A stretch of 64,000 bases of DNA from the NCBI GenBank assembly GCA_040386595.1, contig JAZKFE010000141.1:12860-76859 (forward strand). Direction: 5' to 3'. The position numbers and the translations under genes are program-made. The notes below the pieces were generated by a model. It was not told the origin of the DNA. It was given only the letters and a program-made list of their open reading frames with translations, and ran no database searches. The first letter of the stretch is position 1. Each line of letters begins with the position of its first letter. Positions 36,160 through 44,634 of this stretch are shown here, in pieces. This DNA is from JAKFVC01 sp040386595. GTDB lineage: Bacteria; Planctomycetota; Planctomycetia; Planctomycetales; Planctomycetaceae.

Positions 36160-36449
36160 CAAAGTGTGCCCCCCATTGACGACCCGGATTGGTAAAGCCA
36201 GCGGCACGCAATTCCAAGATGATGCTGTGACAGAGCACTGGGATCAGTCGATTGCGATGTGCAGGAACCCTCTGGAAAATAGGTCGGATTGGCAAATCGT
36301 GTCTCCTGTCGACCCCGGTTGCAAAAGCAACTTGGGTCAACCGGCGAAAGCCTTCTTTAAAACAGCCCCAGTCGCGTCCCAGGCGACAAATGCCTGTTCT
36401 TCAATCGTCTTATTGAATTCCGTTGACATTGCGCACCAGTCAAGTTGTG
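36160..36449. other. Intergenic with repeat C fragment
   Basis: 290 bases without a supported gene. Bases 36299-36350 contain a partial family C end ('CCTGTCGACCCCGGTTGC' then 'AAGCAACTTGGGTCAACC'). Confidence 0.5.
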
Positions 36450-36902
36450 TCATTCCGTTGCAAACTTACCGATCCACTTAAACTCGCTGGTGAGTATCAG
36501 ATCAAGTTCCTTCGTTTGTTTGCTTGATGCTCCCTCCCCAAAGTCGACTTCTGTCTCGGCCGGTTTTGATTCAGGGTGCTTTTCATCACCTTTCCACCAT
36601 CGTATGGTGACTTTGGAGGCAACTTGCTGCGAGGAACCTACATATGTCGCTCCACCGCCCGCTCTAAAATAAAAGCATTCAGGCGCATAATAGACCCCGG
36701 TGATGGCATCCATCCAAATTGCTGACGGACTCTCATTCGTAATTGTGACAACTCTAACGCCGTTTTTGACGCTGTTGTTAACGCTGTTGTTAACGCTGTT
36801 GTTAACGCTGTTGTTGACGTCGTTGTTGACGCCGGCCGGTTCGGCGCAGCCACTCATTATGCACAATAGGATTGTCAGTGGGACGAACGATCGAAACAAC
36901 AT
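36450..36902 (-). CDS. Lipoprotein with VNNS tandem repeats
   Basis: 150 residues. 'FVPLTILLCIMSGC' is a lipoprotein signal with the lipobox Cys near residue 19. Residues 25-46 are five units of the type VNNS, encoded by 12-bp tandem repeats (about 36768-36830) and likely to vary in number between strains. The C-terminal domain has 'NESPSAIWMDAITGVYYAPE' and 'VTIRWWKGDEKHPESKP'. The repeat probably serves as a flexible spacer from the membrane. No family is recognised. Confidence 0.65.
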   Translation of the reverse strand: MLFRSFVPLTILLCIMSGCAEPAGVNNDVNNSVNNSVNNSVNNSVKNGVRVVTITNESPSAIWMDAITGVYYAPECFYFRAGGGATYVGSSQQVASKVTIRWWKGDEKHPESKPAETEVDFGEGASSKQTKELDLILTSEFKWIGKFATE

Positions 36903-36956
36903 TGTATCTCCTGTGGAAGTCCACTAGTCGTATCACGTTTTTCTGGTATTTAACTT

Positions 36957-37172
36957 CGCGGGGTGACCTCGGTTGCTGTGCAGCCAAGGTCTACCAGAAG
37001 CCTGTCCGGCATCCCGGCCTGTTTTCTGAGCGTTGTGGTGGCGTCTCGCCGCCAGAGGGATTGTGGTTCCGATTCGCTGGGGCGAGAGGGGAGCCATCCG
37101 TGGGGTGAATCCAGGTGTTGTTGCTGGCCTCCTGTAGACCCAGGTTTCAAAAGCAACCCGGGCCACCCCGCG
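36957..37172. repeat. Family C repeat, about 216 bp, copy 1
   Basis: Bounded by CGCGGGGTGACCTCGGTTGC and GCAACCCGGGCCACCCCGCG. The interior has 'CAGAAGCCTGTCCGGC', 'GGCGTCTCGCC' and 'GGGGAGCCATCC', each conserved in the copies at 39538-39735 and 43849-44063. Confidence 0.8.
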
Positions 37173-37249
37173 CGAGGGTCGTTATGTGACAGCTGCATTA
37201 AACAACAATCCACAATGTTCACGTTATGTTTTAAGTTTTGAACCGCGTT

Positions 37250-38197
37250 TTAGTAGTAATTTGCGAATCGCAATGTTGCTTTTCCCGTTCGCGTGTCGAA
37301 TGCTTCGATATAGATCATGTCCCACGTCGCTCCAAAGACATAGATCTTCCCGTCCGCCTCAACAAGCTTGACCTGATGCAGAAATCCAGCTCCTGGGCCC
37401 CCTCCATAGACGATTGCCCAAACCTTTGTTTCCCAAATTGTCGCCTGTGTCTTGCGATCGATTGCGGTCAATTTATAGGGAAATCCGAAATTGTCAAAAC
37501 AGGCCACATACACGACATCCGTGCTAATCCGCGCTGCGACGCCATTGATCGACCCACCTTTCGGGTTATCGGCGAGTAACGCTCGTGGGATTTTGCATTC
37601 TTCTCCGTTCATGATCAGAACCGCGAGCGAGTCGTCCTTCGAGACGTTAATCACCGTGTCGACGTTGGACGCAATTCCTTCGGCCGACTGTCGGGTTGGC
37701 CAGTGTTTTTTTAGATTAAATGCTTTGCCAAAGGGGTCTTTCGGGTCGGCTTCTTTTAACATCGCAGCAAACTGCGTGGGAACAGTGACCCGCAGTCGTC
37801 CCTCACAAAAACCAAGAAATTCTGAGGCAGAAGCCTGGTAACTGAGTTTTCGCCATCGAGATGCGCTCGCTTCTTGTGGCTCAGCCTGACGGATCGCGCG
37901 CTCCCAGGCAGCCCTGATCGCCAATGAATCATCTTTGTGAGTGATCATCGGCGTAAGTGCATCGACAGACTTTATGGCTGCGAACAATTCCTTATCTCGT
38001 TCGTAGACATCTTCCGCGTCCTCTGCAGTGAGTCGCTCTTCTACAATTGCCGAAATACTCCGCTGTTCTTCGGACTGCAATACTCCATAACTGCAAAACC
38101 CGATTGCGACTCCCATTGCGCAACTCACCATGGCGTACTTGCTGCGGAGCAGACGTGACGACCGGTCGGCAGTGCGTGGTCGATTATGGTTGTGCAT
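37250..38197 (-). CDS. Membrane-anchored PQQ-like propeller fragment, tandem copy 1
   Basis: 315 residues. A signal anchor lies at about 23-42 ('MVSCAMGVAIGFCSYGVL'). The C-terminal half contains 'DVVYVACFDNFGFPYKLTAI', 'ATIWETKVWA', 'GKIYVFGATWDMIYIEAFDT', which are PQQ-like blades, too few for a full propeller. It is about 93% identical by eye (some 23 differences, none of length) to the gene at 38406-39353; eight of the changes cluster at residues 59-70. It ends in 'FANYY'. Function unknown. Confidence 0.7.
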   Translation of the reverse strand: MHNHNRPRTADRSSRLLRSKYAMVSCAMGVAIGFCSYGVLQSEEQRSISAIVEERLTAEDAEDVYERDKELFAAIKSVDALTPMITHKDDSLAIRAAWERAIRQAEPQEASASRWRKLSYQASASEFLGFCEGRLRVTVPTQFAAMLKEADPKDPFGKAFNLKKHWPTRQSAEGIASNVDTVINVSKDDSLAVLIMNGEECKIPRALLADNPKGGSINGVAARISTDVVYVACFDNFGFPYKLTAIDRKTQATIWETKVWAIVYGGGPGAGFLHQVKLVEADGKIYVFGATWDMIYIEAFDTRTGKATLRFANYY

Positions 38198-38249
38198 TTG
38201 CGTGACCTTGTTTGGAGTTCGTCAGCAGAATGTGTGTGGGTTGGGAACC

Positions 38250-38290
38250 ACTGCTTAACGACTGAATACAGTCGCAAAGCAGTGTCACGA
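38250..38290. repeat. Half of a family A element
   Basis: 'CACTGCTTAACGACTGAATAC' and 'CAGTCGCAAAGCAGTGTCACG' match the right half of the family A palindrome at 14384-14483. It lies between the two tandem copies, outside the duplicated unit. Confidence 0.65.
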
Positions 38291-38405
38291 CCTCTGTTTT
38301 GTAGCGTTCAAGCCAGTGGCACTCTGCGGGATGATCGTCATGTGAAAGCTGTATTAAACAACAATCCACAATGTTCACGTTACATTTAAAGTTTTGAACC
38401 GCGTT

Positions 38406-39353
38406 TTAGTAGTAGTTTGCGAATCGCAATGTCGCTTTGCCCGTTCGCGTGTCGAATGCTTCGATATAGATCGTGTCCCACGTCGCTCCAAAGACATAGA
38501 TCTTCCCGTCCGCCTCGACAAGCTTAACCTGATGCAGAAATCCAGCTCCTGAGCCCCCTCCAAAGGCGATTGCCCAAACATCCGTTTCCCAAATTGTCGC
38601 CTGTGACTTGCGATCGATCGCAGTCAATTCATAGGAAAATCCGAAATTGTCAAAACAGGCCACATACACGACATCCGTGCTAATCCGCGCTGCGACGCCA
38701 TTGATCGACCCACCTTTCGGGTTATCGGCGAGTAACGCTCGTGGGATTTTGCATTCTTCTCCGTTCATGATCAGAACCGCGAGCGAGTCGTCCTTCGAGA
38801 CGTTAATCACCGTGTCGACGTTGGACGCAATTCCTTCGGCCGACTGTCGGGTTGGCCAGTGTTTTTTTAGATTAAATGCTTTGCCAAAGGGGTCTTTCGG
38901 GTCGGCTTCTTTTAACATCGCAGCAAACTGCGTTGGAACACTGACCCGCAGTCGTCCCTCGCAAAAACCAAGAAATTCTGAGGCAGAAACCTGGTAACGG
39001 AGTTTTCGCCATCGAGATGCGATCGCTTCTTGTGGCTCAGCCTGACGGATGGCGCGCTCCCACGCAGCCCTGATCGCCAATGAATCATCTTTGTGAGTGA
39101 TCACCGACGCAAGTGCATCGACAGACTTTATGGCCGCAAACAATTCCTCATCTAGATAGCCGACTTCTCCCGCGTTCTCTGCAGTGAGTCGCTCTTCTAC
39201 AATTGCCGAAATACTCCGCTGTTCTTCGGACTGCAATACTCCATAACTGCAAAACCCGATTGCGACTCCCATTGCGCAACTCACCATGGCGTACTTGCTG
39301 CGGAGCAGACGTGACGACCGGTCGGCAGTGCGTGGTCGATTATGGTTGTGCAT
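38406..39353 (-). CDS. Membrane-anchored PQQ-like propeller fragment, tandem copy 2
   Basis: 315 residues, a near-copy of the gene at 37250-38197. The duplicated unit also includes about 70 bases downstream and 45 bases upstream of each gene, at an offset of 1156 bases, so the duplication is recent. Residues about 59-70 differ most ('NAGEVGYLDEEL' here, 'DAEDVYERDKEL' in copy 1). Whether both are expressed is unknown. Confidence 0.7.
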   Translation of the reverse strand: MHNHNRPRTADRSSRLLRSKYAMVSCAMGVAIGFCSYGVLQSEEQRSISAIVEERLTAENAGEVGYLDEELFAAIKSVDALASVITHKDDSLAIRAAWERAIRQAEPQEAIASRWRKLRYQVSASEFLGFCEGRLRVSVPTQFAAMLKEADPKDPFGKAFNLKKHWPTRQSAEGIASNVDTVINVSKDDSLAVLIMNGEECKIPRALLADNPKGGSINGVAARISTDVVYVACFDNFGFSYELTAIDRKSQATIWETDVWAIAFGGGSGAGFLHQVKLVEADGKIYVFGATWDTIYIEAFDTRTGKATLRFANYY

Positions 39354-39537
39354 TTGCGTGACCTTGTTTGGGGTTCGTCAGCAGAATGTGTGGGCTGATT
39401 TGGGCTCAGGGAGTTGGCCCAGGTTGTGTAATAGCGCGAGTTTTGCGACGTTTGCAGTGCGAAAGCCATCGCTTCTTATGGTAACCACGTTCACGTTGTG
39501 ATTCGGCCCCTCGACGGCCCCGCAGAGATCTGTCCGC

Positions 39538-39735
39538 TGGGTGGCCCCGGTTGCTTTGCACCCTGAGTCTACCAGAAGCCTGTCCGGCATCCAGGCCTGT
39601 TTTCTCTCATCGTCGTGGTGGCGTCTCGCCTTGAGAGGGGGCGTGGTTCCGATTCGCTGAGGTGAAAGGGGAGCCATTCGTTGGTTGAATCCAGGTGTTG
39701 TTGCTGGCCTCCTGTAGACCCGGGTTGCAAACGCA
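39538..39735. repeat. Family C repeat, copy 2
   Basis: Starts CTGGGTGGCCCCGGTTGC and ends CCCGGGTTGCAAACGC. Internal blocks match copy 1 at 36957-37172. It abuts the toxin-tip fragment, and its right end supplies an ATG in frame with that fragment. Confidence 0.75.
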
Positions 39736-39979
39736 GTATATTTCAACTACTAAGAGCCTTGAAGTTGCACAGAAGTGGCCCAAGAAAGACGGCTTGCGAA
39801 TTGTCGAGATTGATGTGAGCAAACTGGGCCGAGCTAAGCTCACTGACTTGACCAATCCGAGGGTCGTGGCTGAAGTGCTTCGTCATCGGATTGGGATGAA
39901 CTTCGTAAAAAGTTCGGCCGAAGTCCTGATTAATGGATCTATTCCAGCGGGTGCGATGAAAGTGATATTCAATCCTTAG
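39731..39979 (+). pseudogene. Orphan polymorphic-toxin C-terminal tip (ART-like)
   Basis: Open to TAG at 39977-39979. 'YISTTKSLEVAQKW' and 'NFVKSSAEVLINGSIPAGAM' resemble the STS and xxE halves of ADP-ribosyltransferase-like toxin tips carried by RHS and other polymorphic toxins. The expected upstream Arg motif and carrier are missing: the sequence begins at the right end of a family C repeat. An ATG at 39695 within the repeat is in frame (94 residues), so expression cannot be excluded. It is followed at 15 bases by an immunity-like gene. Confidence 0.6.
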
Positions 39980-39994
39980 ATTGGAGCCTTTGTT

Positions 39995-40282
39995 GTGGAT
40001 AAAGTCTCTCAACAATTGGAAGAAGCTGCGACAAATTGGTTGATATCAATGAGATTGGCAGAGGGCTTTAATGAAGCCCAGTTTAAAACTCTTGTCGCAG
40101 CAATTCGCCGATGTCATAAGAACTGGGCCGATTCAGAGATGCTCCCGAAATCCGTTGTGGCTACGCTGATTGATTTGCCGCGGATAGTTGAGTCGTGCGC
40201 GGCTCTTTACAAGGGTGCAGAGCAACAACGCATTATAGATGCCTCACACGAACTTGTGGATGTGATTCTTGAAGGTTTCTAA
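39995..40282 (+). CDS. Immunity-like protein, copy 1
   Basis: 95 residues from GTG 39995, with GGAG six bases ahead, 15 bases after the toxin-tip stop. It is a small alpha-helical acidic protein: 'VSQQLEEAATNWLISMRLAEG', 'MLPKSVVATLIDLPRIVESC', 'ASHELVDVILEGF'. Position, size and duplication make it a likely immunity protein for the toxin tip. The gene at 40627 is a paralogue with the same length and the same last eight residues. Confidence 0.65.
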   Translation: MDKVSQQLEEAATNWLISMRLAEGFNEAQFKTLVAAIRRCHKNWADSEMLPKSVVATLIDLPRIVESCAALYKGAEQQRIIDASHELVDVILEGF

Positions 40283-40437
40283 CGAACTGTAGGTATTAGT
40301 AACTTGAGAGAGGCAATTTTTTTACCAATGAGTTGCCTCTCATTTTATTTTTGCTGCGTGGAATTCTCTACTGAAAGGATAAAGGACAGGCATCTCTGCT
40401 GGTCCTTCGAAAAGCTGACTCCAAACGAGTTCGGCGA

Positions 40438-40535
40438 GGTAGGTCAGGCTGTGCTTGACGTGATTCGAGCTCAAGCACGAAAACACTTTCAGACAGCGTG
40501 TTCCAGATAAGACGTCAGGCACAGCCTGACCTGCG
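40438..40535. repeat. Family D inverted repeat, copy 2
   Basis: Arms 'GTAGGTCAGGCTGTGCTTGAC' and 'GTCAGGCACAGCCTGACCTG' about 55 bases apart. It lies between the two immunity-like genes. A preceding 'AAAGGACAGGCATCT' motif is at 40381. Confidence 0.7.
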
Positions 40536-40626
40536 GCCAGAGTCAGGGGCTCTTCACTCGCCGGTCGAGTCTTCATCTCTGGGAACGTCAATTGGTGTCG
40601 GGCGTCATCCCAACAGAGGAGCTCCT

Positions 40627-40914
40627 ATGGACGAAGTATCTCAGCAACTGGAGGCCGCCGCCGTTGCTTGTTTATCCTCGCTGCGATTGGGGGAGCCGTT
40701 CAGGGAAGATTTGTTCAGAAATCTCACCTCGACCGTACGTGAACTGCATGAAAGGTGGGCTAACTCCGATATGTTACCTAAATCCGCAGTCCTCGTGCTG
40801 ATTGATCTCCCACGAATGATTGAGGCGTGCGGCACTCTATACAAAGGTGCCGAGAAACAGCGTGTCAGCGAGGCATCATTCGAACTTGTGGATGTGATTC
40901 TTGAGGGGTTCTGA
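40627..40914 (+). CDS. Immunity-like protein, copy 2
   Basis: 95 residues from ATG 40627, with GAGGAG five bases upstream. 'MDEVSQQLEAAAVACLSSLRL', 'MLPKSAVLVLIDLPRMIEAC' and 'ASFELVDVILEGF' align along the full length with copy 1 (about 55% identity by eye). It has its own ribosome site and is flanked on both sides by family D elements, suggesting that it could be moved or duplicated independently of a toxin. It may protect against a variant toxin. Confidence 0.65.
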   Translation: MDEVSQQLEAAAVACLSSLRLGEPFREDLFRNLTSTVRELHERWANSDMLPKSAVLVLIDLPRMIEACGTLYKGAEKQRVSEASFELVDVILEGF

Positions 40915-40948
40915 TTTTGATGATCTCTGAACTTTTAAGGAGGTCGCC

Positions 40949-41066
40949 AGGTAGGTCAGGCTGTGCCTGACGTGATTCGAGCCCAAGCACGAAAACGTCT
41001 TCGGACAGCACGTTCCACCGTACCATTTCTGGTTGATTTTTGTGTCATCAACCAGACGTCAGGCTG
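40949..41066. repeat. Family D inverted repeat, copy 3
   Basis: 'GTAGGTCAGGCTGTGCCTGAC' at 40951 pairs with 'GTCAGGCTGAC' near 41054. The interior is similar to copy 2 ('GTGATTCGAGC.CAAGCACG'). Confidence 0.65.
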
Positions 41067-41130
41067 ACTTTGTCATCGGGGGACGCAACGCAATCGCAGC
41101 CCACGATCTTGACCTTTCTGGTCACTTCGC

Positions 41131-41441
41131 GGGGTGACCCAGGTTGCTCCGCAACTACCTCTTTCAACATCGGCCAAGTTATGGCATAACCCTCTTTCCT
41201 TACAAGACATGAAGGAGAAAAGGACAGGCCTCTCTGCTGGTCCGATGTGACCGGAACCCTCTGGAAAATAGGTCGGATTGGCAAACGCGTCTCCTGTAGA
41301 CCCAGGTCGCAAAAGCAACCGAGGCCACCCGCGTGGTGCCGATTCGCTGAGGTGCAAGGGGAGCCATTCGTGGGGGGAATCCAGGTGTTGTTGCCGGCCT
41401 CCTGTAGACCCAGGTTGCACAGCAACCTGGGCCACCCGCGA
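41131..41441. repeat. Family C fragments (three nested pieces)
   Basis: A left end 'CGCGGGGTGACCCAGGTTGC' lies at 41131-41150, a right half at 41286-41331, and another right half at 41334-41441 ending 'GCAACCTGGGCCACCCGCG'. They appear to be overlapping or rearranged copies. No gene is supported in 40915-41564. Confidence 0.7.
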
Positions 41442-41564
41442 TAATCGAAGGACGCCAGAGTGGTGCTGGTGGAGGTAAGTTGCACTATGCGGTTGGCCCG
41501 GTTGGCCTAATTTTTCGAGTATTCTCTTTGAGCCATATCCAGGCTCCGATTCGAGACACATTCA

Positions 41565-42446
41565 TCAATCAGCCATGCCCTCCCTTGTCTTTCTCACAGG
41601 GTCGCTTTTATTTTTCAACCCTTGTGAGTTCACCATCCGATTCCAGACGTCACGCCAATTTTCCGGAGTTCTGCCGATCCCAATAATTTGTTTCACGTCG
41701 TCAACTTGCACGTCCTCTTTGATCTCGACTCGCGATTTCACTGAGAAAATACAACGACGGGCGAGTGCATCTCGCTTTGGAATGTATTCGTATCTATAGA
41801 TAAGCCCGCGATGGGTATCGGTGATCTCAGTTAATTGGCCTGATTCAAAAATGCTCGCCTCGGCGCGAGCGGATGGCGCCATACGTGACCAGCTCGTGGA
41901 AAGATCCTCAGAAGCCACGATAAAACCCTCGGAAGTAACGAAGCTTCCAAGCAACTTACACCCCGGATGACGCGCCAATTCTCTCGTGAGGATCTCACCG
42001 TGCTTAAGGCCCAGATAAACTATCGATGAATGGGGGATAGGATGGGATACTATGTAAATCCTTTGAGATTGGAAATTGCCTCGCTGATTTAAGTACTCCC
42101 ACCCGCTATTCTTTAGTTCTTTTCTCTCGTCGTCCCAATAGGGGGCATCAACTGAATTAGTTGTCGGTGTGTTTGCGAAGCAGGTGGCCGGCAAATAATT
42201 GCGTAAAAGATACAACGCGCTGTCGGATCCCTCTGGGTGGTACGGGAGAACGCCAGTGTCAGAGTGATAGACGGATATCGCCTCCAGAATTTGCCTAAGA
42301 TGATTCCTCGCAAAACGAGCATTTGGATTCAAGTCGTACGAAGGATCAGACTTTCCGAACGGAATGATCTCACGTGACATTACGAATGCAAAGCAGATTG
42401 CCGAGAAGATTATGGCGAATATCACTCCACAGGTGCGCGGTGTCAT
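41565..42446 (-). CDS. Membrane-anchored protein of unknown function
   Basis: 293 residues. Residues 5-24 form an N-terminal membrane helix. A following segment 'ARNHLRQILEAISVYHSDTG' and 'ALYLLRNYLPATCF' resembles the helix and loop of planctomycete pseudopilin-like proteins, but there is no prepilin cleavage motif. The C-terminal part contains 'GLIYRYEYIPKR' and is positively charged. GGAG lies ten bases before the ATG, inside the end of the small cysteine-rich gene, so the two are translationally coupled. Confidence 0.6.
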   Translation of the reverse strand: MTPRTCGVIFAIIFSAICFAFVMSREIIPFGKSDPSYDLNPNARFARNHLRQILEAISVYHSDTGVLPYHPEGSDSALYLLRNYLPATCFANTPTTNSVDAPYWDDERKELKNSGWEYLNQRGNFQSQRIYIVSHPIPHSSIVYLGLKHGEILTRELARHPGCKLLGSFVTSEGFIVASEDLSTSWSRMAPSARAEASIFESGQLTEITDTHRGLIYRYEYIPKRDALARRCIFSVKSRVEIKEDVQVDDVKQIIGIGRTPENWRDVWNRMVNSQGLKNKSDPVRKTREGMAD

Positions 42447-42454
42447 GATCTCAA

Positions 42455-42733
42455 TTACTCCGGTTTCTTATCTTGCTGGTTGGGGCTGCGTGTCATTTTG
42501 CATTTCGTAGTACAGGTATTAAAAGTGCCAATACTATGCACTGTATAGGAAACGTCACATACATGCCCATACGTGACACATCCAATAGTTTCTGTTCCGG
42601 CGCCGATTGTGCCCACCGCACATACCTTCCAGTCTTGCTGCAGTTTCGTCCAAGCGCAAGGGTATGGACAAGCAATTCCTTTCCAACAAACCGTGCCTTC
42701 CGTTGGCCCTCCTCCTGGATAATCTGCCCACAT
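42455..42733 (-). CDS. Small cysteine-rich protein, possibly 5'-truncated
   Basis: 92 residues from ATG 42733. It contains ten cysteines in small groups ('CWKGIACPYPCAWTKL', 'GCVTYGHVCDVSY', 'TCTTKCKM'). The frame is open for about 12 codons before the ATG ('PTQPGDSPNNA') and then meets a stop close to a family C repeat, so the gene may have lost its 5' end. Coupling to the next gene supports its coding nature. Disulfides or metal binding are possible. Confidence 0.45.
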   Translation of the reverse strand: MWADYPGGGPTEGTVCWKGIACPYPCAWTKLQQDWKVCAVGTIGAGTETIGCVTYGHVCDVSYTVHSIGTFNTCTTKCKMTRSPNQQDKKPE

Positions 42734-42804
42734 GGCGTTATTCGGACTGTCGCCGGGTTGAGTTGGTGATGACTAACAAGATTGTGCGTCTTTAGGCTTG
42801 TCGG

Positions 42805-42892
42805 CATGCCATCCGTGGGTGGAATCCAGGTGCTGTTGCGGGCCTCCTGTCGACCCGGGTCGCAAAAACAACCGGGGCCACTCCGCGAGAAT
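42805..42892. repeat. Family C right-half fragment
   Basis: 'GTGGAATCCAGGTGCTGTTG', 'CCTGTCGACCCGGGTCGC' and the terminal 'ACAACCGGGGCCACTCCGCG' match the right half of the full copies. Confidence 0.7.
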
Positions 42893-42920
42893 AAGTTAAA
42901 GTTGAACTTCGACGCAGTCA

Positions 42921-43592
42921 TCACTGTTCCGCAACCTCAAAATCACACGTGAGTAGTCCAAAATCTGGCGTTTTGGTCTCTTTTGATTCTCGAAACTCCT
43001 CATACACGGGCCCCTCGGGCGTAACCCGAACGATGATTGAATATCGCCCTTTTTTCAAAGGTGGCAGCCGGGCGGTCAGATAGTATGCTTTAGATGCAGG
43101 CAGCCCCCCTTTAAATGGACCTTTGAAATCGCAGCTCGCCAGAATGACAATTTTATTATTGCAACTCACGCATTCTTTGACACGGATCGACTGGGGCGAA
43201 AAGTGATGCTGTGGTCCGGTTCCATCACCTGATAAACGTCCCACAATGACCAAGTCTTCGTGGCTTGGGACGACTTTCATTTTAGTCTTTTGTTGTCGTG
43301 CGAGCTCAGAATGCGCCATGGCTCTGTCAAAAGTATCTCGCTCTGATTGTGCGGTTTCGGAGGCACGGATGACGAAAACTTTTGCAGGCCGATCATCTAT
43401 GGCCGCGAGCTTCTCCCCTGTTGCGCTCGTCACGATCTCGGCACGAGGCAATATGTGAAAACGCACCACGTTCGGATTGTCAATCGTGACGCCAGACGGG
43501 CCATCGTCTTGCGAAAGAGTACTGCAGCACGCGACCGAGGCGATGACTAACACTCCGGCTAATCCCGTGGAAAAAATTGCGACGCGGCTCAT
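42921..43592 (-). CDS. Putative exported or lipoprotein of unknown function
   Basis: 223 residues from ATG 43592; an earlier in-frame ATG (43655) adds a second hydrophobic stretch. 'GLAGVLVIASVACCS' reads as a signal peptide with a lipobox-like end. The mature part is beta-rich ('VVRFHILPRAEIV', 'KAYYLTARLPPLKKGRYS', 'TCDFEVAEQ') with conserved-looking 'VKECVSCNN'. I do not recognise a family. Confidence 0.55.
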   Translation of the reverse strand: MSRVAIFSTGLAGVLVIASVACCSTLSQDDGPSGVTIDNPNVVRFHILPRAEIVTSATGEKLAAIDDRPAKVFVIRASETAQSERDTFDRAMAHSELARQQKTKMKVVPSHEDLVIVGRLSGDGTGPQHHFSPQSIRVKECVSCNNKIVILASCDFKGPFKGGLPASKAYYLTARLPPLKKGRYSIIVRVTPEGPVYEEFRESKETKTPDFGLLTCDFEVAEQ

Positions 43593-43848
43593 GGATGCAA
43601 TCAAGCCTGTCTTAAGGAGAGCAGTACTGAGCCAAAATAAGTTGATCCGGTACATTGGTTTTCCTTGGGGGCGTGTCTGAAAGGGCGATTGCAGGTCACG
43701 CGGTGCAATTTCTTGAAAGGCCAGAAGTCGTGGCAGGTTTGCATTCTGTCGCTCGCGAATGATTCATTCGAGGTTTCGATGGCGACATCCGATTTCATGG
43801 AGGTGGACGTGACCTAATGGTATTCGACCGATTTGGCCAACGAGCAGT

Positions 43849-44063
43849 CGCGGGGTGGCCTAGGTTGCTGGGCCGCGTGGGTCTACCAGAAGCCTGTCCG
43901 GCTCCAGGCCTGTTTTCACGGCGTTGTGGTGGCGTCTCGCCGCGAGAGGGGGCGTGGTTCCGATTCGCTGAGGTGCAAGGGGAGCCATCCGTGGGTGGAA
44001 TCCAGGTGCTGTTACCGGCCTCCTGTCGACCCGGGTTGCAAAAACAACCGGGGTCACCCCGCG
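43849..44063. repeat. Family C repeat, copy 3 (215 bp)
   Basis: CGCGGGGTGGCCTAGGTTGC at the left and CAACCGGGGTCACCCCGCG at the right, with interior blocks as in 36957-37172. Confidence 0.8.
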
Positions 44064-44077
44064 AGATTGAGAGGTTG

Positions 44078-44458
44078 CTAATCCGCTCTAGCTCGATTGT
44101 TTGGGCTCTTGGCACCTTGATGCTCTCTCTCCTGTGCCGTTGAATCCGAGTCCGCGTCAATGGTTTCTGAGCGGTGAATCTGAAGGTGAAATCGAAACCA
44201 ATAATAGGTGCCTCCGTGTCGACCACCTCCGTAGTCGTCGGCCTCACCCAAGAGAAACTCACACCATTGGACCATCTTTTGTGACCCGCTTATTTCCAGG
44301 TCGCCAAATTGGATGACGTGATACACCGCACCGCAGAATAGTATAAAAAGGATGATAAGTATACTGCTACAAAACAACAGTGTTCTTAGGATCCAGGTAT
44401 AAAAGAGCCCACGGTTCCTGCTATTGGGGAAACTTTTCGTCGATGTCACCGGAATCAT
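44078..44458 (-). CDS. Single-helix membrane protein of unknown function
   Basis: 126 residues with one hydrophobic segment (about 22-50, 'TLLFCSSILIILFILFC'). The C-terminal part is charged. The gene ends 15 bases from a family C element, so its 3' end may have been altered. It overlaps the 3' end of a short upstream frame. Confidence is limited by lack of homology. Confidence 0.45.
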   Translation of the reverse strand: MIPVTSTKSFPNSRNRGLFYTWILRTLLFCSSILIILFILFCGAVYHVIQFGDLEISGSQKMVQWCEFLLGEADDYGGGRHGGTYYWFRFHLQIHRSETIDADSDSTAQEREHQGAKSPNNRARAD

Positions 44459-44630
44459 TTCCCTTCGTTGTCAGCGTCGCATGACTCTTAGCATCAAAGG
44501 AGATTGTAAGGGTGACGTTCGTTGGGGCACCACTGCTTCCCCGGTTGATACTTGAAGCAGTCCCAGCAGTCCTAATGGATCGAGGCCCGTACAATGCATT
44601 GTACAGTGCGTCTCGATTCAATCCAGCCAC
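44421..44630 (-). pseudogene. Possible gene remnant beside a family C end
   Basis: 69 codons, the last part 'NVTLTISFDAKSHATLTTKG' being beta-like. It begins near the left end of the compound element at 44635, so it may be the surviving 3' end of a truncated gene. No ribosome site is evident. Confidence 0.3.
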
Positions 44631-44634
44631 GAAT

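Noticed and set aside
36768..36830. CRISPR or origin iterons
   Set aside because: 12-bp units in frame within a lipoprotein gene, encoding VNNS.
37491..38997. Two 116-residue plus-strand frames that are conserved between the tandem copies
   Set aside because: Their conservation follows from the recent duplication of the opposite-strand genes.
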